From Bradyrhizobium sp. JYMT SZCCT0180 (GTDB taxonomy: Bacteria > Pseudomonadota > Alphaproteobacteria > Rhizobiales > Xanthobacteraceae), in NCBI RefSeq assembly GCF_018130165.1, contig NZ_JAFCLZ010000012.1, forward strand, positions 1-64,000: DNA of 64,000 bases, written 5' to 3'. Positions 16,630 to 25,630 of the stretch are shown here, in pieces. Made by a program: the position numbers and the translations under genes. The number at the start of each line of letters is the position of its first letter. Position 1 is the first letter of the stretch. The notes beneath the pieces were generated by a model. It was not told the DNA's origin and did no database searches. It saw only the letters and a list, made by a program, of their open reading frames with translations.

Positions 16630-17415
16630 ATGCGTGATCGTCTGATCTTCACCGGCCAGCTAATTTTTACATTGATCGTGGCCGCATTCCTGGTGGTGCC
16701 CGCAATCCTGTCGATTTCCGCCGGCGTTACCGTGAACTATTTTCGCGGTATCCAGTCCGGCGTAACCCTGCAATGGGTTGTCCAGGTCTGGCAGCTCTAT
16801 GCCGGCACTATCTTGCTGTCATTCGTGATCGCCTTTGCAACTCTCGCCGTGACGCTGGCCATAGGTGTTCCCGCAGCCTACGCCTTGCATGTGCGGGGAG
16901 GGAGGCTGTCGCGCCTCGTCGAGGAGATCATCACGCTGCCGCTGGCGATACCAGGTCTGGCAATTGCCCTGGCGTTGCTGCTCACCTACCAGGGCTTCAG
17001 CGATTTCCGCCGTTCTTGGCTCTTCATCCTGGTGGGGCACGTCATTTTCACCATGCCCTTTATGGTGCGGTCGGTGATGGCGGTATTTGCCACTGTCGAT
17101 ATCAAGACGCTCGACGAAGGTGCGGCGTCACTCGGCGCATCACCATGGCGGCGTTTCCGTGACGTGATCGTGCCGAATGCCGTGCCGGGGATACTTGCCG
17201 GCAGCCTGATGGTGGTGACGCTTTCGCTTGGCGAATTCAACCTGACCTGGATGCTTCATACGCCCCTGACCAAGACGCTGCCCATCGGGCTTGCGGACAG
17301 CTACGCCTCGATGCGGCTCGAGGTCGCGTCGGCCTATACGTTGATATTCTTCGTAATGATCATCCCGCTGCTGGTGGCCATGCAATTCTTTGCCGAGAAG
17401 GAACAGAAGAGATGA
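16630..17415 (+). CDS. ABC transporter permease
   Basis: The 261-aa second permease has about six transmembrane helices and an EAA loop (DEGAASLGASPWRRFRDVIVP). With its neighbours it forms the membrane channel of the importer; a heterodimer with the 15811 product is expected. GGATGAG precedes ATG 16630. Its stop overlaps the ATPase start (ATGA at 17412). Confidence 0.9.
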   Translation: MRDRLIFTGQLIFTLIVAAFLVVPAILSISAGVTVNYFRGIQSGVTLQWVVQVWQLYAGTILLSFVIAFATLAVTLAIGVPAAYALHVRGGRLSRLVEEIITLPLAIPGLAIALALLLTYQGFSDFRRSWLFILVGHVIFTMPFMVRSVMAVFATVDIKTLDEGAASLGASPWRRFRDVIVPNAVPGILAGSLMVVTLSLGEFNLTWMLHTPLTKTLPIGLADSYASMRLEVASAYTLIFFVMIIPLLVAMQFFAEKEQKR

Positions 17416-18473
17416 ACGCGTCAGCCGGACATGGCGCCTCGGTGCGTATTGAGGCCTGCGGCAAGACGTTTATTGATGGAACGCGCGCGCTGGAGCCCGC
17501 GACGCTCGATATTGCGCGCGGTGAGACGCTGGTGTTGCTAGGTCCGTCCGGCTGCGGCAAGACCACGATGCTTCGTATCATCGCGGGCCTCGAATTGCCT
17601 GATCCCGGCGGCAAGGTACTGTTCGACGGCAAGGATATGACATCGGTACCAATTGAACGGCGCAACGTCGGTATGGTGTTCCAGTCCTATGCGTTGTTTC
17701 CCAACATGAGCGTATCTGACAACATCGGCTACGGCTTGAAGATCCGCGGTGTGCCGGCCAAGGAGCGTGCGGCGCGCGTCGCCGAACTGGTCGCGCTGAC
17801 CAACATTGCCGGGCTGGAGAATCGCCGCATCGACCAGCTTTCCGGAGGGCAGCGCCAACGCGTGGCACTGGCGCGAGCGGTTGCGATCCGGCCGGGTATC
17901 CTGCTGCTTGATGAACCCTTGACAGCGCTCGATGCGGCGCTGCGCGATCGGTTACGCGGTGAACTCAATCGTCTGCTGCGCGCGCTTGGCATCACCACGA
18001 TCTACGTGACACATGACCAGGCCGAAGCGATGGAACTCGGCGATCGTGTCGTTGTCATGCAGAAGGGAACGATTGCCCAGATCGGTACGCCGCGCGAGAT
18101 CTACTTCACGCCGCAAAGTCGCTTCGTGGCGGAATTCATCGGTGCTGCGAACATTATCGAGTCCCCGATCGAGAATGGTCACCTTGTTTTACTCGGGGGG
18201 CGGCAGGCGATTGGAGGCGGTGCAAGTATGCCGGCGGCGGTCGCCATGATTCGTCCCGAAACGATCCGCGTAGTAGAGACAGGGAGTGCCCCGCTTTCCG
18301 GCGTCATCGACAGCGTCAGCTTTATTGGCGACCGGCAACGACTGGTGATAAGCGGAGTATCCAATAGGCTATTTACTGTTGATGCGCCGAATACGGTACA
18401 AGCCAAGGCCGGCGAACGGGTCGGGCTGTTGATTTCGCCGGATGCGGTCCGTTTGCTGCCGTCCAATAATTGA
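17412..18473 (+). CDS. ABC transporter ATP-binding protein (PotA/FbpC type)
   Basis: The 353-aa ATPase of the importer has Walker A GPSGCGKTT, Q-loop FQSYALFP, signature LSGGQRQRVALARA, Walker B LLLDEPLTALD, the H-loop in VTHDQAEAM, and a C-terminal TOBE-like domain (from about residue 240) as in polyamine/iron/phosphonate importers. It is coupled by ATGA to the permease, and its TGA is 8 bp before the phosphodiesterase ATG. Confidence 0.93.
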   Translation: MNASAGHGASVRIEACGKTFIDGTRALEPATLDIARGETLVLLGPSGCGKTTMLRIIAGLELPDPGGKVLFDGKDMTSVPIERRNVGMVFQSYALFPNMSVSDNIGYGLKIRGVPAKERAARVAELVALTNIAGLENRRIDQLSGGQRQRVALARAVAIRPGILLLDEPLTALDAALRDRLRGELNRLLRALGITTIYVTHDQAEAMELGDRVVVMQKGTIAQIGTPREIYFTPQSRFVAEFIGAANIIESPIENGHLVLLGGRQAIGGGASMPAAVAMIRPETIRVVETGSAPLSGVIDSVSFIGDRQRLVISGVSNRLFTVDAPNTVQAKAGERVGLLISPDAVRLLPSNN

Positions 18474-18481
18474 GAACGTTG

Positions 18482-19321
18482 ATGTCACCAAATCCGGTCC
18501 GTATCGCCCAAATCTCCGATCTGCATATCAAGCCGCCGGGCTCGCTCGCCTATGGCCGGGTCGATACGGCCCGGGCCCTCGAACATTGCGTTGCGGCGTT
18601 GAACGAATTTCAGCCGGCGCCTGATTTTGTGGTGATATCGGGTGATCTGGTAGATACGCCGACGGCTGAGGAATATCAGCACCTCAAGTGGCTACTGACG
18701 CCATTGAAAATCCCATTCGCCGGCATTCCGGGCAATCACGACTCGCGTCAGCTGATGCGCGATGCGTTTCCCTCCGCACCATATGCCTTGGCGTCTGGGG
18801 CGCTCAATCAGAAGATTGAGATCGGCGGGCTGGATCTGCTGCTGCTGGACTCAAGCGTACACCAGAAGCCGCATGGCGAACTCGAAGAGCCCACGCTGCG
18901 CTGGCTTGACGCGGCGCTGGCGGCTTCGCCCGATCGGCCGGCGCTGCTGTTCCTGCATCATCCGCCGTTCAAGGCCGGAATCTGGCACATGGATCGCCAG
19001 AATCTCCTCAACGCCAGCGAACTCGCCCCCATCGTTCGGCGTCATCCGCGCATGCAACTTATCGCCACCGGTCATGTGCACCGCGCCGCTTTGACGATGT
19101 TTGCGGGTGTGCCGACCACAATCTGTCCGGCGCCGAACCACGCGGTCGATCTTGACCTTGCTGAACTCCGCGCGCCCTCGTTCAAGGTGGAGCCGCCGGC
19201 CTTCCACCTCCACACCTGGTTTCCGGGCGAGGATTTCGGCAGCATCGTCACCCATCAGGTGCCGATTGGGACGTTTGACGGTCCGCACCCGTTTTTCGGG
19301 CCAGATGGGAAATTGCTTTAG
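18482..19321 (+). CDS. Metallophosphoesterase/phosphodiesterase (CpdA/Icc-like)
   Basis: The calcineurin-fold phosphodiesterase has all metal-binding signatures: ISDLHIKPPG (Asp, His), VVISGDLVDT (Gly-Asp), GIPGNHDSR, LFLHHPPFK and ATGHVHRAAL. Length (~279 aa) suits CpdA/GpdQ-like enzymes that cleave cAMP or glycerophosphodiesters. Since it ends the importer operon, a role in breaking down the imported compound, perhaps a phosphodiester, is plausible but inferred. ATG 18482 is preferred; TTG 18470 would overlap the previous stop. No signal peptide, so it acts in the cytoplasm. The following 227 bp (19322-19548) show no gene. Confidence 0.85.
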   Translation: MSPNPVRIAQISDLHIKPPGSLAYGRVDTARALEHCVAALNEFQPAPDFVVISGDLVDTPTAEEYQHLKWLLTPLKIPFAGIPGNHDSRQLMRDAFPSAPYALASGALNQKIEIGGLDLLLLDSSVHQKPHGELEEPTLRWLDAALAASPDRPALLFLHHPPFKAGIWHMDRQNLLNASELAPIVRRHPRMQLIATGHVHRAALTMFAGVPTTICPAPNHAVDLDLAELRAPSFKVEPPAFHLHTWFPGEDFGSIVTHQVPIGTFDGPHPFFGPDGKLL

Positions 19322-19548
19322 GAGGCTCCTAAGCCTACCCTTCGGCGGCGTTTTCGAAAGTTGTCGCTCCGCCATCGATGGCTTCCCTCGTGCCGGGCCA
19401 TTCTCCTTGCCTCGCATGTCGATTGACGCGCTGGCTCATTCTTCATTTCGTCGCCGACCAGATTGCCATGCTGGATGTGGAGGAGCAATCATTCTCCGGA
19501 AGAAGTGGCCCATATCCCAAATGCTGACCGCCGGCGGAGAATCATGAA

Positions 19549-20517
19549 ATGCGCCTGCTCCATTCGTTGATTCCGGCGCTCGCGCTGCTCCTCAGCCCTA
19601 ATGCGATCGCACAGACGTCCTATCCGGACCGGCCCATCAAGATGATTGTGCCGCTGGCTGCAGCGAGTGCCGTCGATGTCGCGGCGCGGATCGTGACGCA
19701 GAAAATGGCCGACAATATGGGCCAGCAATTCGTGATCCTGAATCAGCCTGGCGCGTCAGGCATGATCGGGGCGGAGCAGGTCGCGCGGGCTGAACCGGAC
19801 GGCTACACGATCGGAGGCTTCAACGACAGCATCATGACCATGGTGCCCAACCTGCAGTCCAAGATGCGCTGGGACATATTGAAGGATTTCGAACCGGTAT
19901 CGCTGGTTGCAACCGTGGAGTGGGGGCTGGTCGCCAGCAATCGGGCCAGCTTCAAGAGCGCGGCGGATCTGATCGCAGCCGCGAAAGCAACGCCTGGCAA
20001 GATCGATTATGGCTCGGGTGGCCCGGGAAGCCCGCAGCATTTGGCCATGGCGATGTTTGCTTCCGCGGCCGGCATATCGCTGACCCACGTGCCCTATAAG
20101 GGCGCAACGCAGGCTGCAACCGATGTCGCCGCAGGCCAGATTCCTGTCGGCTTCCAGGGGCTAGGTACGGTCGCTGCCCTGGTGCGCGGCGGCCAACTCA
20201 AACTGATCGGAGTGACTACCGAGAAAAGATTGGCGCAATTCCCTGACGTGCCGACCGTCTCTGAATCCGGCTTGCCGGGATTTTTCTTCAACTCATGGTT
20301 TGCGATACTTGCACCTGCCGGCACGCCGAAGGCGATCATCGCTCGGTTGAACGCCGAGGCGCTGAAGGCGGTCGGTGATCCCGAAGTACGCCGCAAGCTG
20401 GAGGAACTGGGATTTGCGGTGCGCGGCAGTTCGTCGGAAGAATTGCGTGTCATGACGCGTGATCAGCTTGCCAAATATGCGCGCGTGATCAAGGAAATGG
20501 GAATCGCGAACGAATAA
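19549..20517 (+). CDS. TTT/Bug-family periplasmic solute-binding protein
   Basis: The 322-aa protein has a Sec signal peptide (cleavage after AIAQ), then SYPDRPIKMIVPLAAASAVDVAARI, VILNQPGASGMIGAEQVARAEPDGYT, and GTPKAIIARLNAEALKAVGDPEV, the standard TctC/Bug pattern. In this family the second strand usually reads PFxxGGxxDxxAR; here it is PLAAASAVDVAAR, so the glycines that hold the ligand carboxylate are replaced. No TctA/TctB membrane genes are nearby. It probably captures an organic acid. Confidence 0.88.
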   Translation: MRLLHSLIPALALLLSPNAIAQTSYPDRPIKMIVPLAAASAVDVAARIVTQKMADNMGQQFVILNQPGASGMIGAEQVARAEPDGYTIGGFNDSIMTMVPNLQSKMRWDILKDFEPVSLVATVEWGLVASNRASFKSAADLIAAAKATPGKIDYGSGGPGSPQHLAMAMFASAAGISLTHVPYKGATQAATDVAAGQIPVGFQGLGTVAALVRGGQLKLIGVTTEKRLAQFPDVPTVSESGLPGFFFNSWFAILAPAGTPKAIIARLNAEALKAVGDPEVRRKLEELGFAVRGSSSEELRVMTRDQLAKYARVIKEMGIANE

Positions 20518-20794
20518 GCCGGAGCGAAGCGGTCGGAGCTGCGTTGCGTCGCCGAAGTCTGTTGCAGGCCCGAAATTGGTGCCTCAATGGCGTCCGGCTA
20601 TTTCCGCGTGACGGGATAGCTGGATGTCCGTACCATCCGATGGCGGGTTCCAAGGTTATCGGAGCGTTAATGCCTGGGCTACCTTCGTGTTTTGGCCGCT
20701 AAATCGACGCAGTAGGATGCTTTCCGGTTGAAAAGCCAACCGGCGTTGATTACGGAAGAGCTACATCCCGAACAGTTTCTGGAGTTTGACTGGC

Positions 20795-21529
20795 GTGCCT
20801 CAGCAAAGGACGGGTGAAGCTCAGGGATTTTCGAGCAGCAAACTGTCGGTTTTGCGCAAGCATCCCTATTTTGTCGACCTCGAGTCCGAAGCCTTCGATC
20901 AACTCTGCCGTTACGCCAAACACGTCACGCTGAAGCGGGGGGCGACGATCTTCGCCAAGGGAGATCCCGGCAACAGCCTGTTTGCCGTTATCTCCGGCAC
21001 GGTGAAGATCAGTATTTCTTCGCCCGACGGCCGCAACGCAATCCTGAACCTGATCGGGGCGGGGGAGATTTTTGGCGAGATCGCGCTGCTTGACGGTTCT
21101 GCCCGCTCTGCAGACGCGACCGCGAACACCGCTTGCGAGCTCTTCACGATCGACCGGCGCGAGTTCATCCCCTTCGTACGCAGCCAGCCAGGCCTTGCGA
21201 TGAAGTTCATCGAACTGTTGTGCACGCGGATTCGCTGGACCAGCGATCAGGTCGAACAGGTTATCCTTCAAAATTTGCCGGGTCGGCTGGCCAGCGCGTT
21301 GCTTCGCTTAACCGAGAAACACAAGCTTGAACCGCAGGGCCGAACTATTGCGATTACCCAGCAGGAAATCAGCGAGATGGTCGGTATGACGCGAGAAAGC
21401 ATCAACAAGCAGTTGCGGGCCTGGGCGGCGCGCGACTGGGTACGGCTAGAGCACGGCGCGATCGTTGTACTGAAGGCCGAGCCGCTGCAGGCTTTGGCCG
21501 AAGCCGGATCTGGCGACGAAGGCGAATAG
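20795..21529 (+). CDS. Crp/Fnr-family transcriptional regulator
   Basis: The ~244-aa regulator has an N-terminal cyclic-nucleotide-binding-like barrel (TIFAKGDPGNSLFAVISG, then GAGEIFGEIALLDGSARSADATA), a dimer helix, and a C-terminal winged helix with ITQQEISEMVGMTRESINKQLRAW as recognition helix region. The N-terminus lacks the FNR Cys cluster, so it is not an oxygen-sensing FNR. The ligand may be cAMP. GTG 20795 has TGGAG about 10 bases upstream; TTG 20786 is an alternative. It has no tight link to neighbours; the 277 bp before it contain no gene that I can see. Confidence 0.87.
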   Translation: MPQQRTGEAQGFSSSKLSVLRKHPYFVDLESEAFDQLCRYAKHVTLKRGATIFAKGDPGNSLFAVISGTVKISISSPDGRNAILNLIGAGEIFGEIALLDGSARSADATANTACELFTIDRREFIPFVRSQPGLAMKFIELLCTRIRWTSDQVEQVILQNLPGRLASALLRLTEKHKLEPQGRTIAITQQEISEMVGMTRESINKQLRAWAARDWVRLEHGAIVVLKAEPLQALAEAGSGDEGE

Positions 21530-21578
21530 CGGCGAGCCGCCGGCTATTAATTCTCCGGCGCGTTTCGCGATATTATTT

Positions 21579-22265
21579 TCACAGGTCGAACACGGCCACA
21601 GCGCGGATCGGGGAGGCGGTGCCTCCGCGCCACTTCATCGGCAGGCCGATGAAGGTGAACTGGCCTTTGCCGAGCAGCGCTTCCAGATTGCACAAGCTCT
21701 CGATGTGGGTGATGTCGAGGTCGAGACAGGCCTTGTGAACGAGCGCGTTCACGTCGCCTTCGGGACCGGGCCGCATCGAGTCTATGCCAAAATGCACGAC
21801 GCCCTGCTGTGCGAGCCATTCGGTCGCGGCGACATTCACACCGGAATTATCGTTCGAATATTCCTTGCGCGGGAATGTGCGTTCGTGGTGGCCCGTGCAG
21901 AGCAGTACGGTGCCATCCCTCGGTACCGGCACGCCGGCCTTTGTCACGGCGACCTCGAGATCGGCAGGAGTGATCTCCGCGCGCGGCGCGATGTGGCGCA
22001 GGTCGAGGCAGATACCCGGCACAATGCATTTCTCCAGCGGATACTGATCGATCGGTATGCCGCTCTTGCCGAAATGCCGGGGCGCATCGATGTGGGTGCC
22101 GGCGTGATCGACCATTGAGATGAACATCGATGCAAGTCCGTGCACGTTACCGGACTCGGCAAGGGATTCTTCGTGGGTCTTCCAGACGCCGTGGATGACA
22201 GGTGGGTGGCCAGGATAGCTCGGGGTGCGATGATAGAGCTCTCGGCTCAGGTCGATGATTTTCAC
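21579..22265 (-). CDS. Cyclase family protein (kynurenine formamidase-like metal hydrolase)
   Basis: The 228-aa metal-dependent amidase/isomerase has the signature DHAGTHIDAPRHF at about residues 52-64 that holds the zinc/manganese ligands, and the late GKGQFTFIGLPMKWRGGTASPIRAVAV strand of the family. Members open cyclic amides or hydrolyse N-formyl compounds. As the last gene of the Ior-type hydroxylase operon it is a good candidate for ring opening of the hydroxylated heterocycle (inference). It starts 26 bp after the ModA-like gene. Confidence 0.87.
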   Translation of the reverse strand: MKIIDLSRELYHRTPSYPGHPPVIHGVWKTHEESLAESGNVHGLASMFISMVDHAGTHIDAPRHFGKSGIPIDQYPLEKCIVPGICLDLRHIAPRAEITPADLEVAVTKAGVPVPRDGTVLLCTGHHERTFPRKEYSNDNSGVNVAATEWLAQQGVVHFGIDSMRPGPEGDVNALVHKACLDLDITHIESLCNLEALLGKGQFTFIGLPMKWRGGTASPIRAVAVFDL

Positions 22266-22291
22266 GATAGAACCCTTTGGGGAGGATGCGG

Positions 22292-22999
22292 CTATTTCGG
22301 AATGCTGATAAACCCTGCGCGGTCGCGTTGTTCTTGTTGCCCTGCGCCGACCAGCAAGTCGATCAGCTGCTGCGCCTGGGGAGCGTGGGCAACTTTGGTG
22401 GCGATGCCAGCTGTGTACATCGTTGCGAGTTCGCAGCCGGGTGGCAGCGTCCCGGACAGGCTGACGCCATTGGTGCTGATGATCTCGGTCGATTGCGTGC
22501 AGCCGATCGGACGTCGCGCATCGGATGCCGCCATTTCGCGCATGGCGGTCGCGCCATTCGGAAAAATCTTGAGCCGTGCGGCGACTTCATCGGTGATGCC
22601 GAGTTGCGCCAGCACCTTCGCGACGTGAATGCCGGCGGTCGAGGCTACCGTGTCCGGCACATAGATCGCATCCGATGCAAGCAAGCATTCGCGTAAGCCG
22701 ACGGTATCCTTGACCGCAACAGAGGGATCGCCGGCGCGGACGGCGAGGGCGGTCTCTACCAGGCCGACATTTGCGATCGATGAGGTGGCCACCAGCTTCT
22801 CCTCGGCAAGCTTGGCCACGATCGCTGCGGTCAAAATGACGATGTCGGCCGGTATGCCGCTGCGCAATTTGTCGGCCATGGCGCCAACCGCGCCAAACTC
22901 TCCCGCGATATCGAAACCGGTCTGCGCCTTGAATTTCGAAGCCAGGCTGCCGACCAGTCCCTGTGCTGCGCCGCCGCTCAGGATGTTCAGGTTGCTCAT
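22292..22999 (-). CDS. ModA-like substrate-binding protein without signal peptide
   Basis: The 235-aa protein has the periplasmic-binding fold of molybdate/oxyanion binders: MSNLNILSGGAAQGLVGSLASKF, then AVGAMADKLRSGIPADIVILTA, and the late NGATAMREMAASDARRPIGCTQSTEI. Unlike ModA it starts directly at the first strand with no signal sequence, so it should be cytoplasmic. ATG 22999 overlaps the stop of the molybdenum hydroxylase large subunit (ATGA at 22996-22999), tying its synthesis to that enzyme. Possible roles are holding the substrate or oxyanion, or helping cofactor insertion; none is shown by sequence. Confidence 0.8.
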   Translation of the reverse strand: MSNLNILSGGAAQGLVGSLASKFKAQTGFDIAGEFGAVGAMADKLRSGIPADIVILTAAIVAKLAEEKLVATSSIANVGLVETALAVRAGDPSVAVKDTVGLRECLLASDAIYVPDTVASTAGIHVAKVLAQLGITDEVAARLKIFPNGATAMREMAASDARRPIGCTQSTEIISTNGVSLSGTLPPGCELATMYTAGIATKVAHAPQAQQLIDLLVGAGQQEQRDRAGFISIPK

Positions 23000-25137
23000 G
23001 GGGCCTGCTCCATGGCGGCGATGATGTTTTCGCGCGTGATTGGAAGATGGCGCACGCACACGCCGAGCGCGTCGAACACGGCGTTGGCAATGGCCGCCGA
23101 GACCGGGCCATGGGCAGCTTCGCCGGCACCGACCGGGTCCATCTCCGACCGCTGGATCAGTTCGACTTCGACTTCCGGAACCTCGCTGAAGCGAAGGATC
23201 GGATACTCCGTCCAGTTGGTGCTGGTGATGCGTTGCCGGTCGAAGCGGACGCGTTCCTTCAACACCCAGCTCGTGGCCTGGATTGCGCCGCCTTCGATCT
23301 GATTGATGACGCCATCAGGATTGATGGCTTCACCGACATCGACCGCCAGGGTCAATTTTCGGACGCGGATATCGCCGGCCCCCTCAATCTCGGCGACCGC
23401 GGCACAATAGGCGCCGGTGTTCTTGTAACGCGCAAAGGCGATGCCGTAGCCAATGCCGGGTTGCTTCTCAGGCTTCCACCGGGCGCGCTTCGCAGCAGCG
23501 CGGATCACGTCCTTTGCCCGCTCATCCGTCAGGTGACGCAGCCGGAATGCGACCGGGTCTTCGCCGCGCTCGGCGGCGATCTCATCAAGGAAGGATTCAA
23601 TCGCGAATACATTGCCCTGCGCGCCAAGTGTCCGCAGCGCGGAGGTGCGGATCGGCATGGTCGTCAGGCGATGGCTTTCGATCTGCCAGGATGGGAAGTC
23701 ATAGAGCGGTACGGCATTGCGATCGCTGCCACCGCCATTGGCCTGCGGTGGATTGGTCGAGATCATCCGCGGAAACGGGTTTTCCACCTCGAATCCCGCC
23801 AGCAGTGCCGGCTGCGCCGCGCGACCGGGCCGTGCTACATGGCCGTTGCTCCAGATGGAATGGCGCCAGTCGATGATTTCACCCGCTGCGTCGAGATCGG
23901 CTTCAATCTCGATCGCCATGGCCGCGCCAAACGGCGCGTCCGACATCTCGGCTTCGCGCGACCATTGTACCCGCACCGGCCGGCCGCCGGTGGTTTTGGC
24001 GAGCAACACAGCGTCGAGTGCAACGTCGTCGGCCGCGTTATGTCCATAGCAGCCGGCACCCTCCATATGTTCCACTATGATATTCTCGGCCGGCAGTTTG
24101 AGAACCAGCGCCAGATCGGTGCGCAGGAGATAGACGCCCTGGCTGTGGGTCCAGACGTGGACGCGGTCGCCGTTCCACTGCGCCATGGCGCAGGAAGGCG
24201 CGATCGAGGCGTGGGCGATATAGGGGCGGGTATATTGCCGTCGAAGCGTCCGCTTCTTGGCACCGGGCGACGATGCTGTTCGCTTGTCGATGATCGTCGT
24301 TTCCGAGGGGGCGGCCTTCAGGAATGCAGCCAGATCGCTTTCGTCGGGAAGGGGCTCGCCGTCGGCCCAGACCGCGCCCTTGCGCAGGGCTTGCAGCGCA
24401 GCTTCCGCGCCATGCTCGGTTTCGCAGACGACGCCCGCGAAACTGCCATCGCGCACCACTGCGACGAAGCCGGCTATCGTCCGGACATTGCCGTCTTTCA
24501 GCCCGGTGAGTTTCGCGCGCGCGTTCTGTGGCCGCAACACGCGGCCGTGCAGCATTTCCGGCAATGCCCAATCGTGGATGAAGCGCGCCCGCGCGAATAC
24601 CTTGTCGGGGATGTCGATCCGCTGCACCGAGTTTCCAGCGAGCGCGCGGCGTGTGGCTGGTTTAGGCTTCACATCGGGCGTCGCGTCGCGATCGAGCGAG
24701 ACTTCTTCCGCAAGCTCCCAATAGCTCGTCGTGACATTGCCCGGCCCTGAAATGGTGCCGTCCTCGACACCGAGCGAAGCGATGTCGACACCCAGCCGTT
24801 CCGATGCCAGTTGAAGAAAGATCTGGCGTACCTCGGCGCAGGCATGCCGCATCGCGCGTCCGGATTGTTGCACGGAGAGGCTGCCTGAAGTCACGCCCTC
24901 GTTGGGGCTGGCAGCGGTCGACGCGCGGATCATCTGCACGCGGGAAATATCGATGTCGAGTTCGTCGGCGGCGATCTGGGCCAGGGCCGTTACAATACCT
25001 TGCCCGATCTCCACCTTGCCCGGCGAGACCGTCACCTGTCCCTGCGGCGAAAATTTCAACCAGGATGACAGTTTCGGGTTTGCCGCGAGATTCACCGGCA
25101 ATTTGGGCGAGGACGGGCTCGGCGCTGGCTGGTTCAT
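22996..25137 (-). CDS. Molybdenum hydroxylase large subunit, isoquinoline 1-oxidoreductase (IorB)-like
   Basis: The 713-aa catalytic subunit starts with the molybdopterin-binding segments of the IorB group (VTVSPGKVEIGQGIVTALAQI, SVQQSGRAMRHACAEVRQ), has HMEGAGCYGHNAADDVALDAV in the middle, and DPVGAGEAAHGPVSAAIANAV near the end with the catalytic Glu. No Tat signal is present (it starts MNQPAPSPSSPKLPVNL), so it is cytoplasmic. It pairs with the [2Fe-2S] subunit at 25134 (4-bp overlap); no FAD subunit is encoded, so a cytochrome or other carrier is the likely acceptor. The substrate is probably an N-heterocycle or aldehyde. Confidence 0.88.
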   Translation of the reverse strand: MNQPAPSPSSPKLPVNLAANPKLSSWLKFSPQGQVTVSPGKVEIGQGIVTALAQIAADELDIDISRVQMIRASTAASPNEGVTSGSLSVQQSGRAMRHACAEVRQIFLQLASERLGVDIASLGVEDGTISGPGNVTTSYWELAEEVSLDRDATPDVKPKPATRRALAGNSVQRIDIPDKVFARARFIHDWALPEMLHGRVLRPQNARAKLTGLKDGNVRTIAGFVAVVRDGSFAGVVCETEHGAEAALQALRKGAVWADGEPLPDESDLAAFLKAAPSETTIIDKRTASSPGAKKRTLRRQYTRPYIAHASIAPSCAMAQWNGDRVHVWTHSQGVYLLRTDLALVLKLPAENIIVEHMEGAGCYGHNAADDVALDAVLLAKTTGGRPVRVQWSREAEMSDAPFGAAMAIEIEADLDAAGEIIDWRHSIWSNGHVARPGRAAQPALLAGFEVENPFPRMISTNPPQANGGGSDRNAVPLYDFPSWQIESHRLTTMPIRTSALRTLGAQGNVFAIESFLDEIAAERGEDPVAFRLRHLTDERAKDVIRAAAKRARWKPEKQPGIGYGIAFARYKNTGAYCAAVAEIEGAGDIRVRKLTLAVDVGEAINPDGVINQIEGGAIQATSWVLKERVRFDRQRITSTNWTEYPILRFSEVPEVEVELIQRSEMDPVGAGEAAHGPVSAAIANAVFDALGVCVRHLPITRENIIAAMEQAP

Positions 25138-25604
25138 TCCGCCGCCATCTCGTCGGCTGCGCGCAGCACCGCCCGCACCATGCGGTTATGCGAGCCGCAA
25201 CGGCAAAGGTTACCGTCGAGCGCTTCTTTCACTTCTCGGCTGCCGGGCTTGGGATTTCGTTTCAGCAGCGCGGCCGCGCTCATGAGAATGCCGGAGACGC
25301 AATAGCCGCATTGCAGCGCCTGCTCGGTGATGAAGGCGCGTTGCAATGGATGCGGTCGCTCAGGAGTTCCCAAGCCCTCGATGGTCGTAATGTCCTTGTC
25401 CGCCACCGACCACAGCGGTGTATCGCAGGCCGCCACCGCGCGATCGCCGATCATGACGTTGCAGGCGCCGCATTCACCCGCGCCGCAGCCGAAATGCGAT
25501 CCGGTCATGCCGAGCTGCCCGCGCAAAATATCCAGCAGCGACCGATCGGGATCGGCGTCGACATCCATCTCGACGCCATTAAGGCGAAATCGAACGCTTG
25601 GCAT
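25134..25604 (-). CDS. Molybdenum hydroxylase [2Fe-2S] subunit (IorA-like)
   Basis: The 156-aa protein has FGCGAGECGACNVMIG with a later Cys in VAACDT (first cluster) and CGYCVSGILMSA plus LCRCGSHNRMVRAV (second cluster). It feeds electrons from the 22996 large subunit. The ATG of the large subunit overlaps its stop by 4 bases. It starts 26 bp after the TTT binding-protein gene, so it is the second gene of a five-gene operon. Confidence 0.92.
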   Translation of the reverse strand: MPSVRFRLNGVEMDVDADPDRSLLDILRGQLGMTGSHFGCGAGECGACNVMIGDRAVAACDTPLWSVADKDITTIEGLGTPERPHPLQRAFITEQALQCGYCVSGILMSAAALLKRNPKPGSREVKEALDGNLCRCGSHNRMVRAVLRAADEMAAE

Positions 25605-25630
25605 TGGGCGAAGACCCTGGCTGGCGGTTC

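Noticed and set aside
22963..24750. 595-codon plus-strand open frame over the IorB-like gene
   Set aside because: It is the complement of a well-supported molybdenum hydroxylase gene and has no domain of its own.
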